Positions 22,068 through 33,300 of a stretch of DNA of 64,000 bases are shown here, one piece after another. Origin of the DNA: Megachile rotundata (taxonomy: Eukaryota > Arthropoda > Insecta > Hymenoptera > Megachilidae); contig NC_134989.1 in assembly GCF_050947335.1 (NCBI RefSeq), forward strand, positions 2,163,501-2,227,500. The letters run 5' to 3'. Position 1 is the stretch's first letter; each line of letters starts with the position of its first letter. The notes under the pieces are model-generated. The model was not told the DNA's origin, made no database searches, and saw only the letters and a program-made list of their open reading frames with translations. A program made the translations under genes and the position numbers.

Positions 22068-22519
22068 CCGATTTCCCGAAACTGACTCGAAACCGCTTGC
22101 TCCTATTGACCTTGGGCCCATATCAAATCGACACCAACAATGTCTTCATGATGTTCGTAAAAGAAACACCGAACATCGTCCGTCTAGAAATCAAGTCACG
22201 ACACGTGAACGCAAAAACTTACCGGCTCTATATTCATTACGAACCGAAAATGGACCAGTTTGAAGGAATTCGGCGATATTGGTGTGAGTGCGCGAATGGA
22301 AACCGGACAGTAGGCTGCTGCTCACATGTGGTCGCTGCCATCTTCTACTTGGCCCATGCTCGGTACCTCCCGCAGATCCTGCGCCCGGCTGCGCAGTTAA
22401 CGGAGCTCTTCGTACCATCCGGAGAAGAAACGGAAGCAGAAGAGAGTGACAGCGAGGCTTACGTGCTTCCAGAACGGCTTTCTCATGCTTATATGGAGGT
22501 AGGTGTGCGAAATGTGTAA
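22068..22519 (+). pseudogene. SWIM zinc-finger transposon protein fragment, right arm
   Basis: This is the mirror copy of the left-arm fragment, reading away from the centre. The SWIM cysteines and histidine (CEC...CCSH) are intact. Thirteen residues between PYQID and NNV are missing because of an in-frame deletion, so the frame survives. It runs past the left copy's stop to a TAA at 22517-22519. That both copies stay open despite lying in a non-autonomous palindrome implies either a recent origin or copy-to-copy correction. Confidence 0.7.
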
Positions 22520-23439
22520 AATCGGGTGCGACCATCTACGGTTTTTTCAAAATTAAAGTATCGGGCCCCTAATGGATTTTCGATTGGGATATCGCATTTT
22601 GTTCGCCTCGAAGGGGGGCACACATTGAGCGTGTAGCTAGAGTGGTCCGTCGAATGCATTTGTGTGCAATCAATGAATTTCAGTTCCTCCACTCGGTAGC
22701 ATCTTTATCGCTACTTTCTTAATACTTGATACGCGCATCAGAAAGTACGTTTCTCCAGCTTTCCAAAGAACACTCGATTAGCTCTGTAGCCCTAAACGCG
22801 GGTGAGATATGAGTATTTCAAGTCGCCGTATGTCCGATGTACTTCGACCGCTCGGGAGACATTTCCTCCCCTTCTGGAGCGACGACGGTGATTTGGAACG
22901 CCAAACATGGGTACGCGTGGTCTACTCGAAGCAGGCTACACGATCCATATGGTTTTTTTGAATCTTGTTTCCTGGGGAACGCTCAGACCCTTTTAGAAAT
23001 TCCCAAAAGTCTGTTTGACCGAAATGGTTTATTACTTGAACATAACGAACAGAAAAGTCAATATTTTGTAAAACTATTTTAAAATCCGCTAGGATAGTAA
23101 TAGCATATGATAATTAGCAAATACTTCAACGAAGAGATATTGTTTACTACCCTAATGGAATCAGACCTTTACCTACGTACGGTATCAGTAATCACATTTT
23201 AACCGATAGGAATAAGCGTTAGAAACATCTAAAATATTCCTGCGTATAAACATTTTCTTGCAACCAGAAGAAAATAACAGACATCAGAATTCAGCAACCT
23301 CTCTAGCACTAAACACAGTCAAAACCAAACGTACACATAATTATTCATAAGATTTAAACTAAAATTTGCTATTATTATTATTTTAATAAATAAGTCATTC
23401 ATTCTGTAAAATCAGTATCCAATATTTATACACACAAGA

Positions 23440-23661
23440 CACTGATGAGGCAGAAAGATCAGAAATTTATTCGAAAAAACGTAAAAAATGGTCGTCGCGA
23501 GATCTGCTCGACGCAACAGACAAAGCCGGACTCCTCGATCGTCGGACGACGCCGGGCGATGACGTCGTTGCCGATCTTCATTTGTCTAACGGTCGATGGA
23601 ATATCCCATCGACGGAAAATAGAATCTTTCTTTTTTCACGCTATTCACGCTCGCTCTTACA
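23440..23661. repeat. 222-bp dispersed repeat, copy 1
   Basis: It matches 42109-42330 over its whole length and in the same orientation, from CACTGATGAG to CACGCTCGCTCTTACA. It contains a GC-rich centre (GACGACGCCGGG) and a near-palindrome GTCGATGGAATATCCCATCG. No coding frame, target duplication or A-tail was recognised, so SINE, LTR fragment and MITE are all open. Confidence 0.75.
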
Positions 23662-24676
23662 ACAGTCAGTTGTACTTATTTCTATTATTTAGAATTATTA
23701 TTTTAGAAATAATAGAGTAACTTAAACATGACATTGAAAAAAAAATTTATGAAGCTATTCGTATTCAGTACATTTTCACACAATGCGGTATATTGGATTA
23801 TGGGTAAATGATTATAGTCCTCTATCTAATTATTATCTTGTTTTATTTATACTGGCTCGGAAGCACGTCTTTACTCTTTGAAAACTGTTCTAGAAGTGAG
23901 GTTGGCGCTCTGACTCTAAAAGGGAAAGCTAGCGTCCACTTAATACAAAAGGAAAACTCTGCACCATGTTTATTACCCTGGCCTTCGACTCTAAATAGTC
24001 ACAGGCCCTTAGACCTGGTGGTGCCAGTATGATTCTTACAAAGAAAGAAAACAGTGATTCTCAACGATTCATTTTTGTAAAGGATTATACATAAATAATC
24101 CAACACGGTATATACATATGTATAAATTTGCGTTATAGGAAATCGTGGTATATGGGAATTTTTCTTACATAACACATACAATCTCTAAGGTAATATATTC
24201 AAAATGATTACTGCTATGTAAACTCCCTATTTTCTATGCTTTATTAAACAGCACAGTATTCAAAAAGTAAATGGCATGTACAAGCAATTGATAAAAAAGT
24301 CATTATTATTTATGGAAATTTTTTATTTTATTAAATTTTAATAAAATGTATTTCTACAAATTTATATGATGATGAAAACAATGTAATTCTCAACTAAAGC
24401 AGTTGTAATTCTCAACAGTAGGAAAATTTTGTGTTTTGTCATTTGGCGCGTTCAACGAATAATCGCGTTATATGAAAACAGTAATCTCAATATCTTTAGC
24501 TCGTTATAGGAATTCGCGTTGTGAGAACTTGCCGTATACAAGAATTCATTGTATTAGTATAATTATACATTTTTGAAGTAATGCAGTCTAGCAGGAAACA
24601 GAATGAAGGAAAGTTTAATGAAGTAACTGTAGAAGCATGCGTTATATCACCTCATGAAAAAATTTGCTTTGTATGA
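23662..24676. other. AT-rich DNA without recognised gene
   Basis: Intronic or intergenic AT-rich DNA between the 222-bp repeat and mariner copy 2. No exon or element ends recognised. Confidence 0.5.
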
Positions 24677-24678
24677 TA

Positions 24679-25574
24679 CGAGGTGTGACCCAAAAGAAAC
24701 GAGACTCGGTGTGTATCTTGAAAAAACAATGAAATTGGCATCAATTGTTTTTGTGGCATCATCCCACATACCTCCTCTATCCATGTTGCAAATTTCGATT
24801 GAATCGGTCATACCATTTGGAAGTATTGCGTTATTTAGTGAACACGTGCAACTGCATTCTGCCGGAAAAATCTCTAACGTAAAAACGGAACAGCGAATAA
24901 ACATCAAGTTTTTTGTAAAATTTGTTGAAATCTGTTGTAACATGTGATGAGACATGGATTTTTACCTATGACCCAGAATGTAAGCGCTAGTCAATGGAGT
25001 GGAAGTCTCCAGGATTCCCAAAACCCAAAAAAGCACGCATGTCAAAATCAAAATTCCACATTAATGAAATTGTAATGGTTGAGTGGTTTCCCAGTGGTCA
25101 GACTGTTAACCAACACTATTACATTAAAGTCCTAAAAAGATTTAGTGAACAAATTTGGAAAGAAAGGCCACAGTTATGAAGCGATGGATGGTCGTTGCTC
25201 CAGGACAATGCATCCGCTCACACGGCACTGTCTGTCAAGCAGTTTCTGACCAGCAAAAATATTACTCTGATGGGGCATCCTCCTTATTCATCTGATTTGG
25301 CCCCATGCGACTTTTTTTTATTTCCTAAAGTTAAATTTTGCTTAAAGGGAACCCATTTCACCTCAGTTAAAGAGGTTCAGGCAAAAGCGGAGAATCTTCC
25401 GAAAGGACTTCCAAAAACCGCGTTTCAGAACTGTTACCAGCAATGGCAGCACCGAATGCAAAAGTGTGTGAATGCTGAAGGGGACTACTTTGAAGGTGAT
25501 AATGTCACGGAGAACTGATTCTGAAGGTACAATGATTTATTGGACCAGTCTCGTTACTTTTGGGTCACACCTCG
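24679..25574 (+). mobile_element. mariner element copy 2, same internal-deletion derivative (896 bp)
   Basis: The ends CGAGGTGTGACCCAAAAG are flanked by TA at 24677-24678 and 25575-25576. It has exactly the same length as copy 1 at 3714-4609 and the same internal junction, but reads on the plus strand. The ends differ from copy 1 at a few bases, and the two sides of this copy differ at one (AGAAACG against AGTAACG). Shared lesions show that a defective element spread using another element's transposase. Confidence 0.93.
24870..25518 (+). pseudogene. mariner transposase remnant (DD34D), copy 2
   Basis: It covers the same 649-bp interval as copy 1. The start codon is lost (ATC in place of ATG before SNVKTEQRINI). 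The shared deletion shifts the frame after about 20 codons, the shared TGA follows RPQL, and there is an extra TAG near 24989. The second and third catalytic aspartates remain recognisable (LQDNASAH, APCDFF). The C terminus ending in GDNVTEN is nearly identical to copy 1. It cannot produce an active transposase. Confidence 0.9.
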
Positions 25575-26032
25575 TACACAAGGCTTTTCAAGTTGTAGAT
25601 ACAACGATGGTTTCTTACAATTTTATGCAATAAATGTAAGAAATGAACTATATAATTTATTACTTTGACTCAAATACGGTAAGTATTTATATGAATATTT
25701 AAATGAATATTTGAATATAAAATTTGCAGCAGACGTATATTAAATTTGTGGTAACAGTATTGACGAAACTCTATATACAGTAAGTAACTTTAATATTTGG
25801 ACACCACAAAATTTTTATTTTGTTCTTAACTGGCAAAAACATAAATTGTTAGGTGTAATATTTGGGCACAGAGTCTCGTTAACAATAAGACAAATTTTAT
25901 TCACATTACATCCAAAATTCGTTAAATAATACGTGTTAAATAAAACAATGTCTAATTTTAACGTTACTTTAATATTCGGACACTTTAAAATACAAGTAAT
26001 TTTTTCCTTAATTTTTATATTTAACAAGTGAT

Positions 26033-27062
26033 TTAATATCTTGTAGGGTAACCTTTTTGACTAATAACTTCCTTCAAACGTTGAGGCATGTTACCAATTA
26101 TTTTTTTTAGGTATTCGATATTAATATTATTCCATTCTTTTTTTAATTGTTGTTTCAACATTTCTTTTGATGTTATTGGAGTTTTCCTAATTCGTCTTTC
26201 CAATTCGTCCCATAGGTTTTCAATCGGGTTTAGGTCAGGTGACTGAGGTGGAGGGTGTAATAATTTTCGACAATTATACAACAAATATTCTTGTACAAAA
26301 CGGGCCTTGTGTTTAGGATCGTTGTCTTGATAGTATTTAAAAGTATCGACAATACCCATTTTCAATGCACTTTTATGTAAATTATTTTTCAGAATGTTTA
26401 AATATATATTTTTGTCCATAATACTGTCAATAAAAACTAATTCGCCCGTTCCAAATGTTGAAATACATCCCCACACAAGCACATTTCCACCACCGTGTTT
26501 CACAGTGGGTTTTGTATTTTTAAATTTAAATTCTTCGTTCTTCTTTCTCCATACCATTCATCGCCCATCTGAACCGAAAATATTGAATTTACTTTCGTCA
26601 CTAAAAATTACATCATTCCACCGTGTATCTTCCTTTAAAACAAATTCTTGTGCATAATTTAATCTCTTCTTTCTATTCGCTTCATTTATAAATGGCTTTC
26701 GTCTAGCAATTCTTCCGTTGTAACCACTTTTTTTTAGCGTCCTGCGTATGGTTTGGAGGTGCACCTTCTTCCCAGTCTCCATCAACAGTTCATCAGCCAG
26801 TTTTGGAGCACTTAATGAAGGATTTACCTTTATTTTTCTTATTATCTTCCTTTCGTCACGAATATCCAACTACTTTGGCTACCCTTTTTGTGGTATAGAC
26901 TCTACCCGGTCTTCTTGTTTATACCTTCTAATTATATCTTCTACTGTGCTCTTACTCAAATTCAGTATAGCGGCAATTTGTCTATACGATTTTCCATTCG
27001 CATTATGAAAAATAATGAGTTGGTGTATTTCAAAACTGGTACATATTACTTTTGCGTGCCAT
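26033..27062 (-). pseudogene. Tc1-like transposase, nearly full length (DD34E), inactivated
   Basis: Read from the ATG at 27062: MARKSNMYQF, then a one-base slip in a T run, then a paired helix-turn-helix region (NGKSYRQIAAILNLSKSTV) and the rest of the protein to the TAA after TRY at 26033. The catalytic triad is visible: D in FSDESKF, D in YYQDNDPKH and E in NPIENLW, with 34 residues between the last two. The lesions are one frameshift, two TAG stops next to each other after the DNA-binding domain (near 26870-26880) and one TGA after GSDGR, which looks like a CGA-to-TGA change. The total length of about 340 codons is normal, so this copy died recently. Confidence 0.92.
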
Positions 27063-27254
27063 TATGTTATGTGAATGTTCGGAATATCGAAATTAAACTG
27101 ATGCTTTCAAGGCTTAAAGCTCTTACTTACAGACTAATACGTTTATAAACATAACACAACCTTCGAATTCCGAAGTATAAAGTATTATAAATGTTGCTGC
27201 ATCCTTGTGTCCGAATATTAAAGTAATGTTAAATTTTGACATTGTTTTATTTAA

Positions 27255-27564
27255 CCCCTTGGCTACTGTGGCCGCCTATAGGCGCTTAGAAATTTTGTGT
27301 TTGTATTACTGAAAGCACCTATAGGCGCCCACTTTTATACCAACAGAGTTTTTTTCTAGCGATTAAAAAGTTTTTATAAAAAAGAGTTATGACGGCGTGT
27401 TATAACATTTGTCATTTGTATTATCCTTTGTACATAAAGGAAGGATAAAAAACTGTATAGAAAGGCTTTAGCTTTGCTTTTTATAAATAAGAATATCTGA
27501 CTTTTTATTATAATAAATAAGACCATAATCACATTTCTCAGAAAAAATCACCGTAGCGAAAGGG
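27255..27564. mobile_element. nested piggyBac-like MITE (310 bp)
   Basis: The inverted ends CCCCTTGGCTACTGTG and, from the right, CCCTTTCGCTACGG are bordered by TTAA at 27251-27254 and 27565-27568. The TTAA plus CCC start is the classic piggyBac end. It sits inside the right inverted repeat of the Tc1 element; the left repeat has the empty site (ACGTGTTAAATAAAAC near 25932). The interior contains CTATAGGCGC twice in opposite contexts and no coding frame. Confidence 0.88.
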
Positions 27565-27745
27565 TTAACACGTATTATTTTCTGAATGCTGCAAGTTATG
27601 GGAATAAAATTTATACTATTATTAACTAGACACGATACTTCGATAATGTATCTGACCACGTATGATCTTTGTCTGTTGTTAACAATATTACAGTGGGACA
27701 AAATAAAAATGTTGTGGTGTCCGAATATTAAAGTTACTTACTGTA

Positions 27746-29475
27746 TAATGAAAGATTGTATATAATTCAATAGTTGCATTAAAATGTCCCCAGATAAGAC
27801 AAATAAGACAAATGAGAGATTAAATAAGGCAAATATAACTTTTGTTTTAATTATGTTAAAAGTATCATTTAAATATGGAAAAAGTGTACTACATTCACAC
27901 GACTGCTTTTCAAGGCGAATCAGAAGCTATTTAAATATCATCCCCAAAAGCGTACACAAATATAGGGTTATTTTTAATCCCTTTTCATCAAAATAATTTC
28001 TATAGCATTTCGCATTATATAAATATTTGCCTTAATATTGCATCCTGCGAGTAAATACTGCGTAAATCATTGAAATAGAGAATATTATGTTATCTTAACG
28101 TGCTTATATTTAATTCCGAAATAACAAACGATTCTTTAGTTTAGTTTAAAGTTGAATCAAACGCAGGGAACAGATACTGCAGATAAGTGCATCCTCGATG
28201 TTTGCATGAATTGCATGCTGCAGTGTTTGTTCGTTTTTCTGGTTTAAATGGCTTGTGAATACACGACGGTTTTTTCAGTACAAAGCGTGGTTGCTCGAAA
28301 CAAGAAAAGATCAGATCGATGCAAAAGTATTTCTCTCTTCGCTAACCAAAAAAATCTTTCAGTAAAAAATGTATTGCACCATTTAAAGGTTTCTGTTACA
28401 TTTCTTAAAATATCTCAAGGATTTCTGTCTAAATAGAATTTATTAAATTGTATTTTGATTCATACATTTTACTTATTCAATTTTTGTTCATTAAATTCTG
28501 GCAAGTAATCTGGTTGATTACTTTGTGGGATTTTCTGACTAACCTACTATTTTTTGCAACAATATTTTCACTCGTTTATTGTTATATTTACTTAATTTTG
28601 TTTACATTTTTCGATTTGGTTTGATATTTTACAGATACGATTACTTAAACAGTCCGATTTTTTACAAAATAAGACTATTACATAAACGATCCTATGCTTT
28701 TTTGTAATAATACATATTTATTCAATTTACTTATTTAATTTTGTACTCGTTTACTTTGTCCCAATTTACTCAGATAGCTTGCAGCCAAATTTTCTAAGTA
28801 ATCCGGTATTCCTAAACAACCCGGCTATTTATTTATTATTATATTTAATTAATTTAATTAATTAAGTTAGTTATCTTACTACAGATTTTTCTAGCAACTT
28901 GATATTTTTTACTATAACTGAACAGTGTAGTAGTATATGTATTATATCCTGACAAGTTTTTGTATTTGAGTTAACAATAAAATACAATATTTTTTATTTT
29001 TTTTTAACTACATAAAGAACTAAATATAAGAAAGTAGAGAACGGTTTGCATATCGCGGTATCGTTGTATTAAACACCAGCACTTACGTAAATGAGATCAA
29101 GACACGAGCGCCTTTTAACCCCCAACCTCCCTTTTTGCGCCCTTCTTCCTGGTTCCCTCTCAACTGGCATCCGCTTTCGCGCAAACGAGGATTTAATGGA
29201 AACCGCCCCAGTTCGGCCACTGACCGACCTTAAAGGGACTTTAAATTATCTCGTGACCAGCTTGTTATGTGACCTTATGCACTCTCGTTGCTGGTTGTTT
29301 AAAAAACACTAAGCTACATCTTATAACAATAAATTCTCGACAGTGTTAAATTTAATTCACTTCACAGACGTTTCTTATTCTAATTTGGAGATGCGGCCAT
29401 TTGTCTGCAAGCTGTTCCTTTCCTTCTGTTTTAAAACAATTTAAACGTCTCGAATCAATGCTGAGCTAAATTTAT
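27746..29475. other. AT-rich DNA with one GC-richer island, no recognised gene
   Basis: Mostly AT-rich. The island at 29085-29300 (rich in CCCC and CGC words) contains a 73-codon frame without motifs. I cannot assign it. Confidence 0.45.
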
Positions 29476-29479
29476 TTAA

Positions 29480-30567
29480 CCTTTAACGATCACACTGAAA
29501 CGATCCAAGGTAATTTGACTTCAGTTTTAGCAACACTATGTCCTGAAAATTTGAATAAACACCTTACTTAAACCACCGGTGTTTTTGCTACTTTCTCCCT
29601 TAAAATAACTGTTACGGCGTAACAAACATAAATCATATAAAACATAGAAATTTTGAGAAAAGGTTTACAAAGTAACCGCTTTTGAAAACCTTCAATTTAG
29701 TATTCGTACCATTTGTGTGCCGACACTAAGATGGTACGTGACAATTTTAGTTTTTAATAAATTCATTTATTGATGCGTTCATTGGCAGAAATTTTGGCTT
29801 CAGCGGCACAGGCCATGCCTGTAAATCTCGAAGATCCAAAGATCTAAGGGCAACATGGGCCTAGAGAATAACAGTTCCTGGTCCCCAAGGAACCACGTCA
29901 CGAATTCTTGGAAAAACCCAGATTTTCTATGTACCGCCGTCCTCGCCCAAGTTCCCCTTCCAAAAGTGTACCACGCTAAGGGCGTAATGGAAGGGAAAAC
30001 AGAAGTTTTAAATGTAGAAAAATATGCCAAAAAAGAACAGAAGTAAAAGAGAAGTCAATACGCATTCCGACAGAACAAGTTCAACACCAAAATATTCATA
30101 CAAATTTAGAATTCACTGTTATTATAGTTTATTAAATAAGTATTACATTATTCGTTTAGAAAAATCAGTATGCAGAGTGAAGCGGAGCATATCAGAAAGT
30201 TCCTTTCAACATAAAATTGCAACCTTTGCTCTGCCAAACCACTAACAGTATTGAAATATGACTATTTCAAAATGTCCAGCTAAAATTTGAGCACTTTATA
30301 TTAAAATCGAGAAAAATGATGAATTTTTCTATAAAATCCGTCATTTTTCTAATTTCTTCATGTTTTTCAATTTTTTTTTTTAAATGTTTAACGTTTAAAA
30401 TTACTGACGTCAACTGTGAAATATGTTAAAAGAGCTTTCAAATATTATTCATAATTTTTTTTTAAATTAAAACTGTGAGCTTTTTTGTTAGAAATATTTT
30501 CAGTGACTAGACTTAAACATTCCAGTGTGGCAGGTATGTTATTTTGGTGAAGTGTGACCGCTGAGGG
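29480..30567. mobile_element. TTAA-flanked non-autonomous element (1088 bp)
   Basis: The inverted ends CCTTTAACGATCACACTG and, from the right, CCCTCAGCGGTCACACTT are bordered by TTAA at 29476-29479 and 30568-30571. The middle (29790-30010) is a GC-richer block, unlike the AT-rich sides, and may be captured or inserted sequence. No transposase was recognised. Confidence 0.75.
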
Positions 30568-30880
30568 TTAAATATACATGAAATGACTGTGAAAGATAAA
30601 GAATATGAATTAATCCTCGCAGCTTAATTTTCTGATATTTCTGTGTATTTTTTCTATTAGGTTATTTGTATGGGTTGAACAGTAATTATAATATTTAATT
30701 GTATCTTTTGGTGTAAAAGCTCATTCATTTATAACTAATTTTATTAAAAAGCCATTAATAGAAGAATTAATATCGTCAGATGTCGATAATATTTTACGCA
30801 AAACGAATATGAAATTGATGTGAACTCGTTAATTTTAATGTTACGTATTAGCGTTTAATTACCTCCACGAAATTGGTTTC

Positions 30881-30929
30881 ATAATTATAGATCATAATTA
30901 TAGATCATAATTATAGATCATAATTATAG
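30881..30929. repeat. 13-bp tandem repeat, 3.8 units
   Basis: The unit ATAATTATAGATC is repeated three times perfectly, followed by a partial fourth unit. Confidence 0.95.
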
Positions 30930-31079
30930 GCTGTGTTATAGAATAAAAGAATCACTTTCATGTATAAACTCATTTAATGGTATTTAAATTGATGTCATTA
31001 TAAAAATCTCTTTGTAGAGTAGATTAAAGTAATGTATTTATTTTGTAATCGGACAGAGTACAAGAAATAACTGCGCGTG

Positions 31080-31510
31080 TTTCCACGTGCAGAGTGAGTT
31101 CGATACGTAAAGTATCCGCAGCGCAATCCAAGTTTTTGTAAAATCTATTGGGGTGACGAAGGAGTTTTTAAAGTGAGGAAAAGATGATCTCTGCAAAGTG
31201 CCGTACACCGTGGGTGACGTTTTCTTTTTAGAGGAATCAAGGAAAGCTTGAGGTGCCGTGAGTTACGTCTTCCTCGCTTGTTTGGGTTAGGAAAAGGCCT
31301 ATACTAAGAGAATGCCGAGCAGCTCGTGGTGTCGTCTTCTCTCTTAGAAAGGCTAGGTATTTCTGCCTTTTTCTGGAAAATGCTTGTCTTTTTATACGAA
31401 AACTGGAAGCTAGGCCCGCCCAATCAGCGAAGCTTAACTCTGAGCGTAAGGGTTTTATGATATGGCCTGTGCCTCGTTTCGTACGTCGCGTCGTGTCGGT
31501 CACGTGTACT
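31080..31510. other. CpG-rich island of unknown origin
   Basis: The island is richer in CpG than its flanks and contains CCAATCAGCG at 31420-31429, the same 10-mer found in an inverted pair at 55599-55641. An 88-codon minus-strand frame (31237-31503) has no recognisable domain. It could be a solo LTR, a promoter or a captured fragment. Confidence 0.35.
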
Positions 31511-32399
31511 CGGCGTTTCTTTTTTTACTACATATATCTATTTACATTATTTCTACATGCTACAATTTACATTATTTCTACATGCTATATCTTTATAATA
31601 TACAGCAAATGCTTCCACTTATTCATCTACCAGTCGTTTCAAATGCTTTTTTTTCAATTTCGATTCGTGCATTAACTTCTTTACGATTATTTGGAATTAA
31701 CGTCATCGCAAGAATCGATTTATAGTTCGAAACAACCTGTTTTATAAATATTTGTTCTATAAAACTCTATCGTACAATATTATAAAACCTTTTTATCTTT
31801 ACTTTAATCTTATATGGAGACTGTTGGTATTAAACTAAATAAAAAACAGTATTTTTTTTTAAAGTTTCAATCAAATTATGGTCCGCTTCATGTTTTAATA
31901 CTTCTACATTCTTTAAAATGCAGTAAAAAGCAAAATCATACTTGACATAACAAAAATAAAAAATTTCTAACTGTTCCTCAATTACATTTTAACTATTAAG
32001 CAGATTCACTTTAAAATTGGCAGAAATGCAGAATGAATACTGGATCAGAACACAGCCTCGTTGTTTTATCGAAATTCGCAGCATTAAAAAACGGCAAAGT
32101 ATTAAAAAATAAAACATAAGTTAGATACCTATAAAACACAGTCGAGGATCTCGAATTCGAAAACAAAAACGATAAATATTGACGAAATCAACAAAATATT
32201 AATTTCATAAATTACATCTAAATAAAAATATTAACATTGAATTTTCAATCAAATAAGTAATTAAAGCAGTAAATTACGTAGATATAAAATAGTTTATATT
32301 GTACTTTTCAAATAAATGTCACAATGTTTTTCATAGGTAAACTACAATTAACTAAGCATTTAGTACATATCTATATGTTACCGTGAAAGACCGAAATCT
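31511..32399. other. AT-rich DNA without recognised gene
   Basis: No exon or element ends seen. Two short direct repeats of TTTACATTATTTCTACATGC lie at about 31540-31585. Confidence 0.5.
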
Positions 32400-33300
32400 G
32401 GAGAATGTTGATATTCACCGGTGAATGTCAACATTCACATAGTCGCTTGGTGTATGCCCGAAATATTTGCTAAATACCTTTATTTCGGACTTACACCGGT
32501 AAATGTCGACATTCACCATGCACTAATGGTGAATGTTGAACATGTCGGAGATTTATATTTTTTTCTCGTAATTCAGTCGCTATAAAACGTCACAAAGGTG
32601 ACGTAACTTTTTCGCCTCTCTTTCTGAGAGGAGAGACCAAGAATTTAAAACACATAGTACATTCTAAGCATACGTATTCTTCCTCCGTGGCCTATTCTGG
32701 CATGAGTTTCATATAGTATACTGAACAATTCTTCATCGGTAACATAAGACTATATATTCGTTTCCCCTGATTTTAATGTTACAATTAATTTCCTTTCATC
32801 ATGAATTTTTAAAACGTCAAAACGTTTTAATCGTCTGTAATCCAAAGGCGTGTTGCACTTAGTTTTAGCAGAAACCACTTCAGAAAGTATTTTAGAGTAC
32901 TTTTCTTGAGAAAAATAAAAACAATTGTCTTCTCGTTTACCTGCAATTAATGCATTTAACTTTTCAAGAAAAAGATCACGATTTACTGCAGTATCCATTC
33001 AGTACCTATTGTATAAATTACGGTATTGGAAAAAAAAATTAAGAAAACGTTGCTTCCATCATCAAAGCTTGCATAAGATTGACAAAGCTGACTGACTCCC
33101 AGCAGAACACAGGATTTGGCGAGAGAGAGCCAGTCGCTTCTTTGTCGGCTCCTCTCTTTTGGATCTCCACTAAAGCATATCTGTGATTGTCGACATATAC
33201 CGGTGAGGGTCCGAATGTACAAGAATGTAATAAAATATTCGGTCTTTCACCGACGTATTTGATATGTGTTGACATTCACCGGTGAAAGTCGACATTCTCC
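32400..33300 (-). mobile_element. element with palindromic terminal repeats and a Ginger/KRBA2-like ORF
   Basis: The ends are inverted repeats beginning GGAGAATGTTGATATTC and, from the right, GGAGAATGTCGACTTTC. Each contains an internal palindrome centred on ACCGGT (TTCACCGGTGAA). Additional copies of the TTCACCxxTG motif follow at 32500-32540. The only coding part is a minus-strand frame at 32750-32998. No clear target duplication was found. About 900 bp; probably a deletion derivative of a larger transposon. Confidence 0.6.
32750..32998 (-). pseudogene. transposon protein N-terminal fragment, KRBA2/Ginger-like
   Basis: 82 codons from an ATG at 32998 (MDTAVNRDLFLEKLNALI) to a TAG, with YFSQEKYSKILSEVV and then LDYRRLKRFDVLKI. 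The spacing of the KY...L..V segment and the [YF]DVL motif recalls the region ahead of the integrase core in KRAB-A-domain-containing-protein-2-like genes, which derive from Ginger-type transposons. This is recognition from memory. No integrase core (zinc finger or DDE) follows; the frame stops and the element ends 350 bp further on. It is either truncated or a small accessory protein. Confidence 0.4.

Larger units (their letters stand above)
21008..22992. mobile_element. giant palindromic element carrying two SWIM zinc-finger fragments
   Basis: The two arms, about 1 kb each, meet at a short loop near 22011-22050. The ends read AAGGGTCT and, from the right, AAGGGTCTGAGC. They are bordered by TTA (21005-21007 and 22993-22995), a 3-bp duplication like that of PIF/Harbinger elements; TTAA/TTAG is an alternative reading. 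The arms are nearly identical apart from a deletion of about 39 bp in the right arm near 22130 and differences at the outer ends. Each arm carries a SWIM-domain coding fragment, the two diverging from the centre. No DDE transposase core is present, so it is non-autonomous. Confidence 0.85.
25778..27743 (-). mobile_element. Tc1-like element with long IR/DR ends (1966 bp)
   Basis: The outer ends CAGTAAGTAACTTTAATA are flanked by TA at 25776-25777 and 27744-27745. The inverted repeats are about 210 bp each, and the outer motif recurs at the inner edge (CGTTACTTTAATATTCGGAC near 25960), the inverted/direct-repeat layout in which transposase binds twice per end. A MITE (27255-27564) has inserted in the right repeat. 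Without it the element is about 1.65 kb, normal for Tc1. The transposase reads on the minus strand and is broken by a few lesions only. Confidence 0.93.

Noticed and set aside
23440..23470. CTGATGAG followed by AGAAA, resembling a hammerhead ribozyme core
   Set aside because: Stem II is only weakly possible in copy 2 (42109) and absent in copy 1, there is no convincing stem III, and no cleavage-site arrangement was found.
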